NCBI GenBank assembly: GCA_000827325.1
Contig: KN832870.1
Coordinates: forward strand, 4,464,001 to 4,528,000
Length of the DNA: 64,000 bases
Source of the DNA: Oidiodendron maius Zn
Taxonomy: Eukaryota > Ascomycota > Leotiomycetes > Myxotrichaceae
Reading direction: 5' to 3'
The notes under the pieces are model-generated. The model saw only the letters and a program-made list of their open reading frames with translations, searched no databases and was not told the origin of the DNA. A program made the translations under genes and the position numbers. Positions 11,041-22,234 of the stretch are shown piece after piece; the stretch's first letter is position 1, and every line of letters starts with the position of its first letter.

Positions 11041-11475
11041 TCAAGTCAGGTCAGAAGGAGCACAGGCGCTTGTCGCCCCTAAATCATTCGCACAATTTAC
11101 ATAGGCTGGGGAGGATAAGTTAGGTGTGACAGTGGCTTCGAAGCTTGTGTTGTAATCGCAGGCGTAGGTGGCATAGTTGAGACAGTAGGAGAGTTGATAA
11201 ACGAGATAACTTGTACTCGAGGTGCCAGTCACGGTATGATACCCTGCCATCACCGTACTGTCACAAAGACACATAGTGGCCATAGTAGGTTGTAGGGTAT
11301 AATGGGCTGCAGTGACACCCAGAATACTTGTAGTGGTAAAGACGCAAGATGTAGATGGAAGATCATTAGATACGTCCAGTGGCGGCCCGACCATGACTTT
11401 CCACTGCGAAGGTACATTAGTACCGGTGATAGTAACACCGTTCGTCGAATTGAATAGATGATGTCTAATAAGCAT
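11041..11475 (-). CDS. hypothetical Thr/Ser/Cys-rich protein, possibly a fragment
   Basis: A 144-codon frame begins at an ATG at 11475. It is rich in Thr and Ser, has several Cys (CLCDS, YCLNYATYACDYN, CANDLG, CAPSDLT) and N-glycosylation sites, a composition typical of a secreted or surface protein. No signal peptide is present at this start. An overlapping frame upstream (11500-11696) also looks coding-like, so a 5' exon or a frame break may be missing. I recognise no family. It lies between AT-rich islands and could be a truncated relic of a surface protein. Confidence 0.35.
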   Translation of the reverse strand: MLIRHHLFNSTNGVTITGTNVPSQWKVMVGPPLDVSNDLPSTSCVFTTTSILGVTAAHYTLQPTMATMCLCDSTVMAGYHTVTGTSSTSYLVYQLSYCLNYATYACDYNTSFEATVTPNLSSPAYVNCANDLGATSACAPSDLT

Positions 11476-12889
11476 GTGTGTCTTCTATAAGTGTCCCCCG
11501 ATTCTATCGTCTTAGTCGACCCGTTCGTGAGATGGGAGGGTACTGCGGGCTTCGGTCTGAAGGGCCGTGAGTCCATGGCGCGGAAAGTTTCCGGATGGTA
11601 GGTGGCGGCATCGGGGGGTATACGTATTGCCATTTGTTCAGTGGCGACTAGAATTCGGAACTGGCATGAATGCCGGAGATCTGTGGTAGGCTGCACGCGT
11701 GACTGAGTTAAGCAGTGTGGTATGTGATGAGTAATGCCAGTATTTAATAGAAAACTATTAATCTCCTTTATACTTAATTAGATATGTAAACAACTATTAT
11801 TTTAATATAAGATATTATAAATTAATAGCTTTATCTATTGAGACAATTAATTTAGGTACGGATTAACCATATTGACAAGGACAGTAGCCTAAGAAGAGAA
11901 GAAGAGAGAAAATTATTCTGCTACATGCGTGGCCCTTATTTATACTGCCTGTCTAGTCAGCCCGTAATAACCTTCTGGAAGAACCTTCAAGAGCACGGCA
12001 ATTAGTAGCTCTCATAATTTAACAAAGTATAGTAGAAGAAAGTAAACAAAAGCGGATAGCAAAGAGATTTAAGCACAAGCAGGACATGCATCCCTATGCG
12101 GGATGGCAGGAGCTACGTCACAATAGGCCACAAACCCAATTATTATATCTTCTATTTACAGGAACAATCTCGAAATGAGAATTAGAATCGACTAGCTTAT
12201 TTCTTGTATCCAATGGTAAGAGAACTGTAAAAACAGAAGCGGCCTGGAGTACCGCCGGACCGTTGTAAGGGAATTTTTCTGGTACAGTAGCAGTCGGAAA
12301 ATCCGAGGCTATTAACAAGCCGACTAGACCGATTGAATCATCTGAACCTCTGCTATCTAATAATATAAAATTTATTAAAATAGCATAAAAATTAACCCTA
12401 ATATTTAGTATGCCTGCCACCCATCTACCGCGATGCACGCCCTAATTTGAGACGGCATGTTCTTATAAAGACAATCAAATTAGCTCTTATCTAATGTATT
12501 CTATACAGCCTATAATACACTCTCTGGCTATTGCCTTGCATGCTTTAACTCGCTTTTATTGCATGTAATCTCCATCATTGCGTATATAGTCGAAATCTAG
12601 GGTTAATCGTTAGAGCTCCTCTAGATACATTTAAGAAAGTCTCAATTAACCTGCTCTTTGTGCCCCATATAGTTAGTCTAATGATGTTACCTCTTTGATA
12701 AGGACTTAATTGATGATTAAAGGCTCGAGTACTCGAGATAGGGCCTAGTATATAGCGATGTGGTGGCATTGTCATGTTTTTAGGCGTTTTCGGCTAAATG
12801 GCTCAGACTATCTGGTACTTACTGTAGTACTTCATTTTTAGACTTGAGAACATGTTAATAAATCTAGGTTTAATTACTATTTAAGCTAT
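11476..12889. other. AT-rich, decayed intergenic DNA
   Basis: Two AT-rich blocks (about 11745-11860 and 12340-12890) flank moderately AT-rich sequence. The purine-rich AAGAAGAGAAGAAGAGAG run near 11890 and the adjoining stretch resemble retroelement end sequence, but no pol motif can be read. The minus frames at 12118-12438 and 12575-12775 lack family support. Confidence 0.4.
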
Positions 12890-13910
12890 CTACTTATTAT
12901 TATTAGGAAGTGATGGCGGCATAGACCGAACATAGCCTACCTGCCCACTCAGGGGCCTCAAATCACTAGTGGCAGTCGGCTTCCCCATCCTCCTGCGAAG
13001 CCAAAATCCCAATGCACCGACCGCGACCACGAACACTATAGGACCAATAACAGCACCTGCAATCCATGCTTTAGAGCTTGATTTTGTAGTATTGTTTTGA
13101 GTGGAGGCTCCAGTAGAGCTGCCAGTAGGGCTGCCAGCAGTGCTGCCAGTTGCGGATGGAGAGCTGGTCACAGAAGGCCCACTGGTGGGCGTGCTAGATG
13201 GACTGGCAGACTTAGAGCTTGATAAAGTTGTAGCTACAGTTGGAGTAAGTTTCTTTGTCGTGTACAAGGGGGGCGGTGGAGGGGTTAAGTTAAACTTACT
13301 CGATTGCGTGGTACTCGTCGCCGGGATATTTCTATACACTGTGTTTGCAGCCAATTCAAGCAAGCAAAGTTGGTAGAGCCAACTCTCAGGCACAGGCGGG
13401 TAGCTGTCATAGATTGTCATCGTCTCACACTGGGACCCGAGGTTACTATAAACTTCAGGGTCAGCTCTTCGCCCCAAGCACTACAGACCTCACATTCGCT
13501 GCATAAACTCACCAGGTTTGAGTATCGCCCGCCGCTCCATACCATGTGCCGGCGTTGCAATAGGTACCAATGTCGCAGCCGCCCGTCGCAGGGCAACAGT
13601 CGGCGTACATGTCTGACCTCGTGAAGAACTGGCCACTAGGACAGTAGTATTGCGTGGCTTCCGCGAGGTGCTGTTAGCTACGAGGCGGCCATACGTAGGG
13701 AGCGTGCACCAAATGGTGAAATAGAAAGGCAAGCAAACCACTTTGATCAGGCCCCAAGTAATTACCAACAAAATCCAGCGGCGTCGTCGTCGAGGGGGAG
13801 CTTGACGATGCTCCGGACATTGCTCCCGAGGATGTCGATGCGCTCGCGTGCTCGTAAATGAAAATGAGTGCGAGCCATGACTGGAAAAGAGAGAAGGGTC
13901 GAAAACGCAT
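12890..13910 (-). CDS. Cys-rich, Ser/Thr-rich single-pass cell-surface protein (three exons)
   Basis: Exons 13910-13766, 13657-13513 and 13445-12890 give 281 aa. Intron 1 (108 nt) has a CTAAC branch site 15 nt before its AG. Intron 2 (67 nt, GTGAGT..TAG) has a CTGAC site. The protein has a signal peptide (MRFRPFSLFQSWLALIF), then a Cys module (YYCPSGQFF, DCCPATGGCDIGTYC, CETMTIYDSYP). A Ser/Thr/Pro stalk (about 150-220) follows, then a membrane helix (223-245) with RRR on the cytosolic side and a short tail. This order is that of fungal surface or sensor-like proteins resembling the WSC/Mid2 class; no WSC domain proper is seen. The role is probably at the plasma membrane or wall. It has the same architecture as the 48539-49461 gene. 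Confidence 0.72.
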
Positions 13911-15086
13911 GATAACAAGTCTTGGGAGAATAAGGAGTCCTCCCCTAAAAAGAAGCAGAAGACTGATATGGGAGGATGATGTGTAGGGAGACTTGAAGTT
14001 GGAGGCATTCGGGAGCGCGCGATGGGAATTGTACAGCACCTAATTGAGTGACCCGTAGAATCAGAGATCCATGACAAGGGGGCGAGGTACAGGATAGTAT
14101 CACGTATTTTCAGGATGTTGCTCACCGCATGAGAGTACCCTTTGCTACAATGCATGGGACAAGGGATGTTTGCGTGCTATAGGCAGCTTCGCCCGTCTCC
14201 ACCCCCTTGGATTTCCGGAAGGCCTCGCTCATCTCCCGACAGAGCAAGGTGGCTTAACCAACCCCTGCAACCAACATACCCCCAGATCACAGAGTGGCGC
14301 GGGTCTTCTCCATTATCACATAGCCCTCCACCTCCGCGCGTGGATTTCCCATGGCTCCGTAAAAGACAAGGTTTCTAATAAGATTACCACCACGGTCAGC
14401 TCTTAAGACCCTGTGCGACCTTCGGAAATAGGGAATTTCGGCACCAAAATCCTCCAAGGACCAACTTGAACCCTTGTATAGGGGTGGTTACACAATACGA
14501 CCCAGGGTCAAAACATTGGAGCTGGTTGGCGGGAGTATGGACTAAAGCAATCACGTCGGAGGTTGGAAATGTACTCTTGCTGGGATAAGAGAGGGAGACT
14601 ATACCTAGCCAGGCACGAGTGAAAGTGGACATAACTCTTGAGGATGCCGCGAATGCAAAGTGTTATTTATGGTGGCTAGAGGCGTGGGCTGCTGTGTGCC
14701 CCCTTAAATTGGGGGACGAAGCTCTGTGTAACAGTGGCAAGATTGCCTTAATCAGAATATTACAGTACGGCGTCGGCACAGACGGCAAAAATTTAAGTGG
14801 CACGCAGAAAGAGTCTCTAAGTATACTAAAGAACAGGCATCGGGGTATATAGTAGATAGGGCAAGCTGATATCTATTGTACAAGTCTTCCTTGAGTAGTG
14901 ATTTTGCAAGTATGCTCTTTGCCACTCCATTGGATTTAATTATCAACTTACAACGGCGGGAGTTGGAGACAACGATATCCTCGAGGCGGAAAACGACTCC
15001 GGAGAGAAAGCCATCAACTCCACCGGATCTGTTCTTTTCTGCTCGGGTCGTGGCTCGTGTTCTGTGTCCGCGTCCCACTGGGCCTG
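13911..15086. other. intergenic, no supported gene
   Basis: This lies between the surface-protein start and the end of the Hsp70-like gene. Short frames on both strands (for example 14396-14632 minus, 14619-14852 plus) show no motif. Composition is normal, not AT-rich. Confidence 0.4.
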
Positions 15087-17111
15087 TCACAACGGGTTAG
15101 TGCAAACCACGGAGTACTTGAGAAGATAATTGCCCACCATCAAGGGAGCTATGCTGCCTGGCATCTTGATCCCACTCGAGAACACACTCAAACGAAGATC
15201 TCCCGATGAGCCCACGTATAGACGTAGATCGTATTTGCATACGTAGTATTGCTTTGATATTTGCCAGAAGAGTATACTTCGTCTCCTCTTCTTGACGACC
15301 AAGCTTGAAGGCGCGCCACCATCAACGCGAATAAGCAGGTCCATAATTGGTGATACCCCAGCTGAGAGACTGTGGCGTTAGCTAGAGAATTACTGAGTTT
15401 TGAGGGGGAAGAAAGTATAAAAAGCGGGATCTAACGTTCTGTCATATTGCGTGGCAGCCAGTTCTCGCCATTCTCAGACCACACGATATGCTCCGTCCAC
15501 TGTCTCGGGTCCTCTAGAGCTGCTCGTCGCTCAATAGTGACGCTAAAGACCTTATTGGCGGGAATCCTATCGCCTCTTTTAACTAGCCACTCAATTTGAT
15601 CAGTCACGTACTTTTTCTGATTGAGCGGATCAAGCCGGATCCGTTGGCTAAAATGGTCCCTCTTCGAATATGGTTGCTCAATAACAACACCATAACTAGC
15701 CCTTGCTACGCGTGTTCTCAAGATGCTATCCTTGCGCTCAAGAAGAAGACCTTTCACAACAACCAGTTGAGGATCGGCGCACATCTGAACTCTTGTCCCA
15801 TCAACACAGGCCCTTGTCGAGCTCTGTTGTAGGAAGAAGTCATCTAGCTTCTGGAAGATATAGGCAGAGCTTCCCAGACCCCCGGACAGAATAACATATT
15901 TCTGGAGACATTTGTGAGTAGCCGGTCACGAGAATACCAGTAAGCATGAGTGAAAGTGCCTACCACCGACTTGTATCCCTCTGCTTCAAACAGGTCTAGA
16001 GCTTCCTTGACACACTTAATTATCTTTTTCAACTGGGTGTCGAATAGACTTTCAAGCTCTTGTCTGTGCATCATCAGTATCCGTCCGTTTTCACCAGCAA
16101 CGTAGGTTGAACCGACTTTGTGAAAACCATATGGCCGTTGTGTACCCCTATCCCCTCGTGCGAAAACGCGTGGTGAACCCCTATCATCTGGATCCTGAAG
16201 AGATCCTGGTCATAGACTGGCTGTCCAAATTTATGTTTGACGAGGCGAAAGTACGGGCTTTGAGACAACTTCATCGCGCAGTCAGCAGGCAGATACTGCT
16301 GGGCTTCTGGGTGTCTCTGCAGTCTGTCGGAAACAAGTTGTCTAAGGCTCTTATCAACCATCATGGAACCAATTCCCGTGCCTCTGACTTGCTGGATCTG
16401 CTCCATCATGGGAGGGTTGACCGAGGTGATCTGGACGAATGCAAGATCCGTTGTGCCCCCTCCTGCGTCGATTGACAAAAAGACATCGCCGTTACGCAAA
16501 GGGATAGCAGAACCGACGCGGGTCATAGTAGCAACTGCAGCTGCCTCTGCTTCAGTCAAACCGATGACTGCTTCATGTCGCTCTGCAGTGCCAAATCCAG
16601 CATCGCGGATGATCTTTAAGAAGCTGCGGACGATGTTTGGCTTCTCCCATGTGGTTGGGACACTAAAGATGAACTCGACGGCCATATCATCCCAGCTCTC
16701 ACCTGGAGACCTCCCAAAGTGAAGGGGAATGATGTGGCTGATGTGTAGATAGATATGATGGAGGAAGTCAGTCACTAGTTGGTGGACCTGTGCCATATTT
16801 TCGGGAGCCCAGGATATCCCTTCTTGCTTGCTCAGCTGGAGTTGTTCAGGATCCAGGAATATCTTGAAGAACCTCCACTTCTCGCTCTCGTCCATCTCAT
16901 CGCACAAGAAGCCCCATCTCATGGCCGGGTCTTTCTGGTTTCTAGAAATTACACTTGGCACTTTTCGCTCATTGTTGTCGCCTCCACCAGGCCAGTCGTT
17001 GATGACCTGAACGGGACTGTATTGGTCTCGAGGCATCATCCAAGCCACCCCAGTGTGACTTGTGCCGAAATCAATCGCGACGCAAATATCTGGCTTGCCC
17101 AAAGAGTCCAT
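15087..17111 (-). CDS. Hsp70-like (actin-fold ATPase) protein, four exons
   Basis: Exons 17111-16117, 16063-15964, 15901-15436 and 15361-15087 give 611 aa. The introns are 53, 62 and 74 nt, the last with a GCTAACG branch site. The ATPase signatures are all present: phosphate-1 AIDFGTSHTGVAW (residues 12-24), phosphate-2 SIDAGGGTTDLAF (213-225) and adenosine motif KYVILSGGLGSS (366-377). These place it in the divergent fungal Hsp70/HSPA12-like group, not the canonical chaperones, which have GIDLGTT and a classical substrate-binding domain. The C-terminal 150 residues form a beta-rich region without SBD signatures. In fungi such genes are numerous and function is unknown. The short last exon ends in ...SVVCTNPL; that end is the least certain part. 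Confidence 0.8.
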
Positions 17112-17899
17112 TGCAGCGAGTAGTCTAGAAGCAATCTTCCCGTACCGGCGATCCGTATCTGCTCAGTAATATTTGATTGCCTAGAGGCGGAAGGTCGATC
17201 GTGAGAGCCCAGAAATCATATCTGTGATACAGAAGGGATGCCCTGGAGCCTGTACTAGAGGCAGCATACCACTACAGCCTGGGGTTTAGTATGAATTAAT
17301 TCGATAGCTTGAGATAATCAGAAACTAGATGTATATAAAATGCCGGTCTTAAAAGCTGCAAGGGCAGTAAGGTGACTGAGTTTGCTCCTCACGATGGAAA
17401 GTGTCAACAGCATCTACACGCACCTAGTAGGCGGAATTCTTCTGGCCTTGGATTAGGAGATACCACGGTATGCGCTGGAGATCATTACTATCCTGAAAAC
17501 CGGCTGCAGGACGGAGATAAACACGGTCGAGATTCCTCTTCGGTAAGGTAACACAAGGAGATCCTGGCAATCACTTCCTGCAGGAACGTCAATCCTCGAC
17601 CCCTGTGGCAGCTGGAGAAAAGTCTTCACACATGGCATCTGATTAATTACTTTTGCAATCTTACCTCTGCTCCACCTCTACTAGACTATACATGGAGGAC
17701 AGCATCACACCAGCGATCGGGAAGCCGGGCCCCCTTCCCCGTACATGGGCAGCCTCAGCACTTGGGCACGAAAGCCGCGACGCCCCCCATCTGCTGCGCT
17801 ACCACGTACACTTTCCTCCTTCCAGTTGCCTTGGTCAGAGAGCTGCAGGCAACTTCACTGGGCGATGCAATCTCTTGCCAGCAAGGTGATATAATATAT
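17112..17899. other. intergenic, no supported gene
   Basis: This is the upstream region of the Hsp70-like gene. Only motif-less short frames are seen. The right part may include the decayed 5' end of the relic that follows. Confidence 0.35.
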
Positions 17900-18600
17900 A
17901 TGTAAACGCGTTTATGGTGCTTCCTTTATCCGTGTGCAATGAGGCGCGAGTAGCGAGCAGTATGCGGTACAGGAACCCGGTCGAGTAGTGTCCACACCTA
18001 CAGCCATAGAAGAGAACAAGGTCCGGTGCCCTATTTCCAGTGTGGTAAGCCTTAGATATTTGACAAACATAGCGACTAACCCAACAGGCTCACATGTTCC
18101 CGGTGGCTTGCAAACTATCTCAGGGATTGCCCCCACCGCAACTGCCCTTCTCAGCAGGGAATCAATTCCCATTTTCACGTAGTTGTCTTCTATTCTACAC
18201 TTCAAGCGTGCCCACTACTACTCTTTCCTATGGAATAGCGCGGCCGACAGCGATTACGGCTCCGATACCAATGGTGTCAGTGGGAGAAACCCTGACGTTC
18301 ACCTACGTCTGCTCTTTTTTTAGTTCCCCCAGACGCTAGTTCTACGTCTTCTACACCCACTTCATCGTCGACTTTGCCTGCTCAGCGCTTCGCTTCATAG
18401 CCTCATCTGTCTCCTCTGAGTTTCACCCTATTATCATCTTCGCCCAGTCACTCACGGTAAGTAGAATCACGCAGTGCTAGATCGAATGTGCCAACGCAAA
18501 CCTCAAATCTGACATCACCAAGAGCGTCGACAGCTAGAGTCGGAACTGGTGCTGGATTGCTAAGCATCTTCATAGGTGTTCTACATCACTGGCAGAGCTT
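17900..18600 (+). pseudogene. possible relic of a Ser/Thr-rich single-pass surface protein
   Basis: Plus-strand fragments suggest a decayed member of the fungal surface-protein type. There is an N-terminal scrap with an apparent intron donor (GTAAGC at about 18043), a Ser/Thr/Pro-rich middle, and near 18500-18570 the segment QTSNLTSPRASTARVGTGAG followed by a short hydrophobic run. This resembles the stalk/membrane junction of such proteins. Stops interrupt all frames and no complete Cys module is left. Low confidence; the assignment rests on composition and one junction-like segment. Confidence 0.28.
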
Positions 18601-18819
18601 CGTAGTCGCCTTTGCTATTTGAGGGGAACAAATTAGGAGACTCGAAGATAATATTTGCTTCGAAAAATAGCCAAAATAGGGTCCTTATGCCACATGTATA
18701 ACGTAACATTATTTCACTCAGATAACCTTGCATTGCCCTCGGGATGCAATACGGGGGATCGTAAGAATATGCGCAATCTTGCACATATATAATGGCTCCT
18801 ATTGCCTCTTCAGCAGCTC

Positions 18820-19782
18820 CTATCCTGAGGCGCGCTGGGGCAAGACTGGCCCCGTAGGCAACGTAGCGGTAGCTGTGGTATCCTCTTGCGCCTGCGGTGG
18901 AGAAGCAGTCGCAGTAGGCTCCATCGAAAGTGGTATTTCGTCAGGACCGAGAGCTATCAGGCCGGCCAAGCTGCTCAGAATGGGAGCTGCCGAGCCGGTC
19001 AGCGTAGAGTCGGTCGCGAGGGTCACGATCGATCGGTTTGAGGTCGGCGTCTTGCTGTCGCAGGACCACGCTTCGGTTGGGAAATCGGCGCTGTGCACAC
19101 TCTGACAAGGCGTGGCTCGGACAGGCAGGATGTATGGTGGATATAAGACAGTCCTCAACAGTGCTGGAAATGCCGGTTCGCTGGCCAGCAGAGAAGCCTG
19201 CTCTGGGCTTCCTTGGATCCTGATCGGACTCTCAAGCGGATCCAGAAGCGTTAGTCCGTCAATCTCTCTCCTGGCCCGGGCCTGCTCGATTTCCATCCGT
19301 CGCCTTCTCTCCTCCTCTCTTGCCGTCTCAGCCAGAATCTCCAGTGGATTTAAATGCGCCATCTGCTCCAGCTTTTTGATGTGATCCCGCACATCGGCGT
19401 CGTTCCGGGAGACCGACGTCGCCAGGAGGTGGTATTTCTTCTGATCCACCATCTTCCACCGCAGTCGACGCCGCAGGGTCGTCTTGTCGCCGCGTGCGTT
19501 CCGCCCGCATCTCTCCAGCACCGGCTTCACCACAAGCAGGTCGGCCCACGCCGTCTCAATCGTGTGCTCGATGGAGGCTGCGTCGGAGGGTCGCTTGGCC
19601 AAGAGGTCGCTGTGCTTCTTTGACAGCGCAATCAAGGTCGCTAGATTCTTCTCGCATTCCCGCACAGCGACCACCGAAGAGAACACCTCATCCGGGCCCT
19701 GCAAGGGGTCGACCGCGCCGATGATGGTGCTCCCGACGATGCCGACCGCGGCGGAGAGGGTCGTAACAGGCTCGGCCACCAT
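18820..19782 (-). CDS. uncharacterised fungal helical protein with low-complexity C-terminus
   Basis: A 320-codon frame from the ATG at 19782 (MVAEPVTTLSAAVGIVGSTI). The frame is open 8 codons further, but only from GTG. The N-terminal stretch is small-residue-rich and hydrophobic. A long charged helical region follows (about 25-175) with RLRWKMVDQKKYHLLATSVS and a coiled coil EETAREEERRRRMEIEQARA-like segment. The last 100 residues are Ser/Thr/Pro-rich without structure signals. The N-terminal half is reminiscent of the helical N-terminal (HeLo/PigL_N-like) regions on many fungal immune-type proteins, but this is an inference from pattern only. No P-loop or effector domain follows, and the gene stands alone. 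GC content is higher than its neighbours. Confidence 0.6.
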   Translation of the reverse strand: MVAEPVTTLSAAVGIVGSTIIGAVDPLQGPDEVFSSVVAVRECEKNLATLIALSKKHSDLLAKRPSDAASIEHTIETAWADLLVVKPVLERCGRNARGDKTTLRRRLRWKMVDQKKYHLLATSVSRNDADVRDHIKKLEQMAHLNPLEILAETAREEERRRRMEIEQARARREIDGLTLLDPLESPIRIQGSPEQASLLASEPAFPALLRTVLYPPYILPVRATPCQSVHSADFPTEAWSCDSKTPTSNRSIVTLATDSTLTGSAAPILSSLAGLIALGPDEIPLSMEPTATASPPQAQEDTTATATLPTGPVLPQRASG

Positions 19783-20739
19783 AGCGCTAGGCAGATGCTG
19801 AACCACGATACAAGCAAGATCGAGATAGTAGTCACAGATGCTGGGTAGGGCGGTGTTAACAGGAACAGTTCAGGATCACGTATAGAGTCAGTCTAGTACT
19901 GCACAGGCAAAAGTCTGGCTATCGCTGATCTGTACTTAGTAATGTAGGAGAGACACCTGTATCACGTATGCCAGGCAGAGATCTCCGTGGTGGCATAATT
20001 AGAGTGCCGAGTTGCGACCCTAGATCCCCTCAGAGCAGGGCTGCATAGTCCAGGGCGGGGGCAATGTATAAAGAAGGTTCTTCCTACTAAATAATTTAAA
20101 GAGTGATGTATTTTATAAGCGAGCCGCGCATATATACAAGCCGTGCATCTGACTTTTACCGCAAAAGTCCCGGTTTAAAAATAGCAATAACTTAACCTGG
20201 GCCACAGAGAGTTTAATGCTAAATGCGATAAGAGCGCCTAGGACGTATGGGGAGAGGTTAGTAGACGAGCACAGACGCAGGTAGCGATAGGGCTAAATAG
20301 CTTCTGCCGATCAGCTAGCTATTGGAGACAGCGTTTGCAGTATTGTGATCCTGCAGGCAGGTAGGGACACGTCGAGACGCGTTTGCGGGCGCTTCTAAGC
20401 CCAGGGGCCGTAGAAAATGGGAGGAGGAAGGGGATCTCATAGACACGAGTTATTATTGCTCTAACGTAGTTTTATGACTCTAGAGAGCGGTTAAGAGAAG
20501 GATAGGTTAAGAGAGTAAAGATCTTTCTATAGGAGTCTAGTTAGGTAATCTAGCCAAAGCAAGGTTATAGGCTACCGCTATAATAATAATATACCTAGCA
20601 GAGATTTTACGGCTTAATATTACTACTAAGGAGTATTCATTGTTTATTATATCTTATATCTAGCTATAACGATGACATATGTGCAGCTACTAGACAGTAT
20701 TTATTGAGTCATTAAGATAAGTCTGCCTTAGAAAGTCAA
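19783..20739. other. intergenic, right half AT-rich
   Basis: No gene is seen. About 20450-20720 is AT-rich with poly-TA character and looks decayed. 20190-20450 has normal composition but no frame of note. Confidence 0.4.
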
Positions 20740-22234
20740 CTAAATAGGTGGCAGGATCCAGGTAGTGACACTCTCAGTCTCCACGAGGCCACTCCAGGTC
20801 TCACCGCTCTTTGTAGTTACCGTGACATAAACGGGGTTGCTAAACTTGTTCTCAATAACTATGGACCGCGTGCCATCCGGGTTTAGGGAGGCGACGGACT
20901 CAACACCGACACCACTGGAATTGGTCTGGCTACCAGTACCTGCGAGCACCGTGGCACCGCGAGGCATGAACTTGCTGAACTGGCCCATCATGTAGTAGTC
21001 AGTGGTGAAGTTGTACGAGCCGGCTGTGGTATCCACGACGACAAGGCCGGTGCAAGAACAGCAGGCTCCCGGCGTGTCAAGGCAGGGGCCGTCATTGGTA
21101 TCGGTAGCGAGCGTCCAGGCGAGGGAGCCCATGGCCCAGTTCTGCATGGGACCCATGGTGAAGTCGGCGGCCTGATTCCATCCGGTGTAGAGGTTGGAGG
21201 TCCAGCACTCGGTATGGAACTGCTTGAAGTCCTCGACGTGGGAGTTGTTATGGTAGAACTCGGTTAAGACGGTCCAGTCGATGGGGTTGGCATAGCAGTG
21301 CCATGCCGCAGTGTTGACATATTGCGGTGCAATGTCCAAGACGGTCTGGGGGTAATCCGGTCGGTCTGGTCAGATATTAGTATGTCACCGTGACCCGTCT
21401 ATCAAGAGGCATACCAGTATTGTGGTCATAGGCCCAGATCTCCGTCTCGAGCCCGGCGCGCCTCAAAGCGGGCCCAACATAGTCGCGAATGAGCTGTCCC
21501 GATTCGACCGGTTCAATGACCATGCTAGGCATGCCACTGTTGTTGTTCAACGGCTCATTCTGTATGGTAATGGCATCAATATGCGCCCCAGCGGCCTCGA
21601 ATGCCCGGATGTATTTGGCAAAGTACTCTCCATATTGGCTGCTGTACTTATGGTTCAGCGTATTGTTACCAGCACCGACGAGCATGCCGTCGATCTTCAT
21701 CCACCCGGGGACGCCCCAGCAAGAGCCCAGGATGGTCATGTCCCGATTCAGGTCCCTCATCGACTTGAGCATCTTGGCCATGGCTAAGCCTCGGTAGCCA
21801 ATGTTAAAATGCGAAAGCGACAGGTCTACCATACCAGCATTTCCGCCGTTGTCATCATACGACATGGCCGGTTCGGGCGACAGGTCGGAGGATCCAATTG
21901 TGTGGCGCATGATGCCGAAGTTGTTACCCTCCGGCGTCATCAACTCACTGAGCAGCTGTGCCAATTGATGCGCCGGAAGCTGGTCGAAGACATCGACCGT
22001 GGTCTCCGTCACAGCGGCACCAAAGCCGGTGACCTTTTGCTTGTAACCAGACCGGGTGTCGTCAATTGACAGCGACCACGTCGGGCTATTGCCCGGATTG
22101 CTATGCCCCCGAACTGGAGCGGTATAAGGACTGATCTTGTACTTGCCATCTGCGGTCGAAGCGTATGCCTTGGGCTGCGGGAACCCGAAGGCCGCCGCGT
22201 GGCCGGCAAGAACAATGACCGCTGAGAAGAGCAT
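20740..22234 (-). CDS. GH30 family glycoside hydrolase, endo-beta-1,6-glucanase-like, secreted
   Basis: Exons 22234-21415 and 21365-20740 join over a 49-nt intron (GTATGC..CAG, TACTAAT branch site) to give 481 aa. The ATG at 22234 opens a signal peptide (MLFSAVIVLAGHAAA). The upstream extension of the frame begins at TTG and is not used. The GH30 (beta/alpha)8 fold is recognised by GFGAAVTE, SCWGVPGWMK, the acid/base Glu in TIQNEP (E227) and the nucleophile Glu in HTECW (E326), about 100 residues apart as expected. The C-terminal part (QFSKFMPRGA, beta-sandwich) is complete. Closest remembered relatives are fungal endo-1,6-beta-glucanases (Neurospora NEG1 type). The likely substrate is beta-1,6-glucan of fungal cell walls, for wall remodelling or mycoparasitism. 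Galactanase activity (GH30_5) cannot be excluded. Confidence 0.85.
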
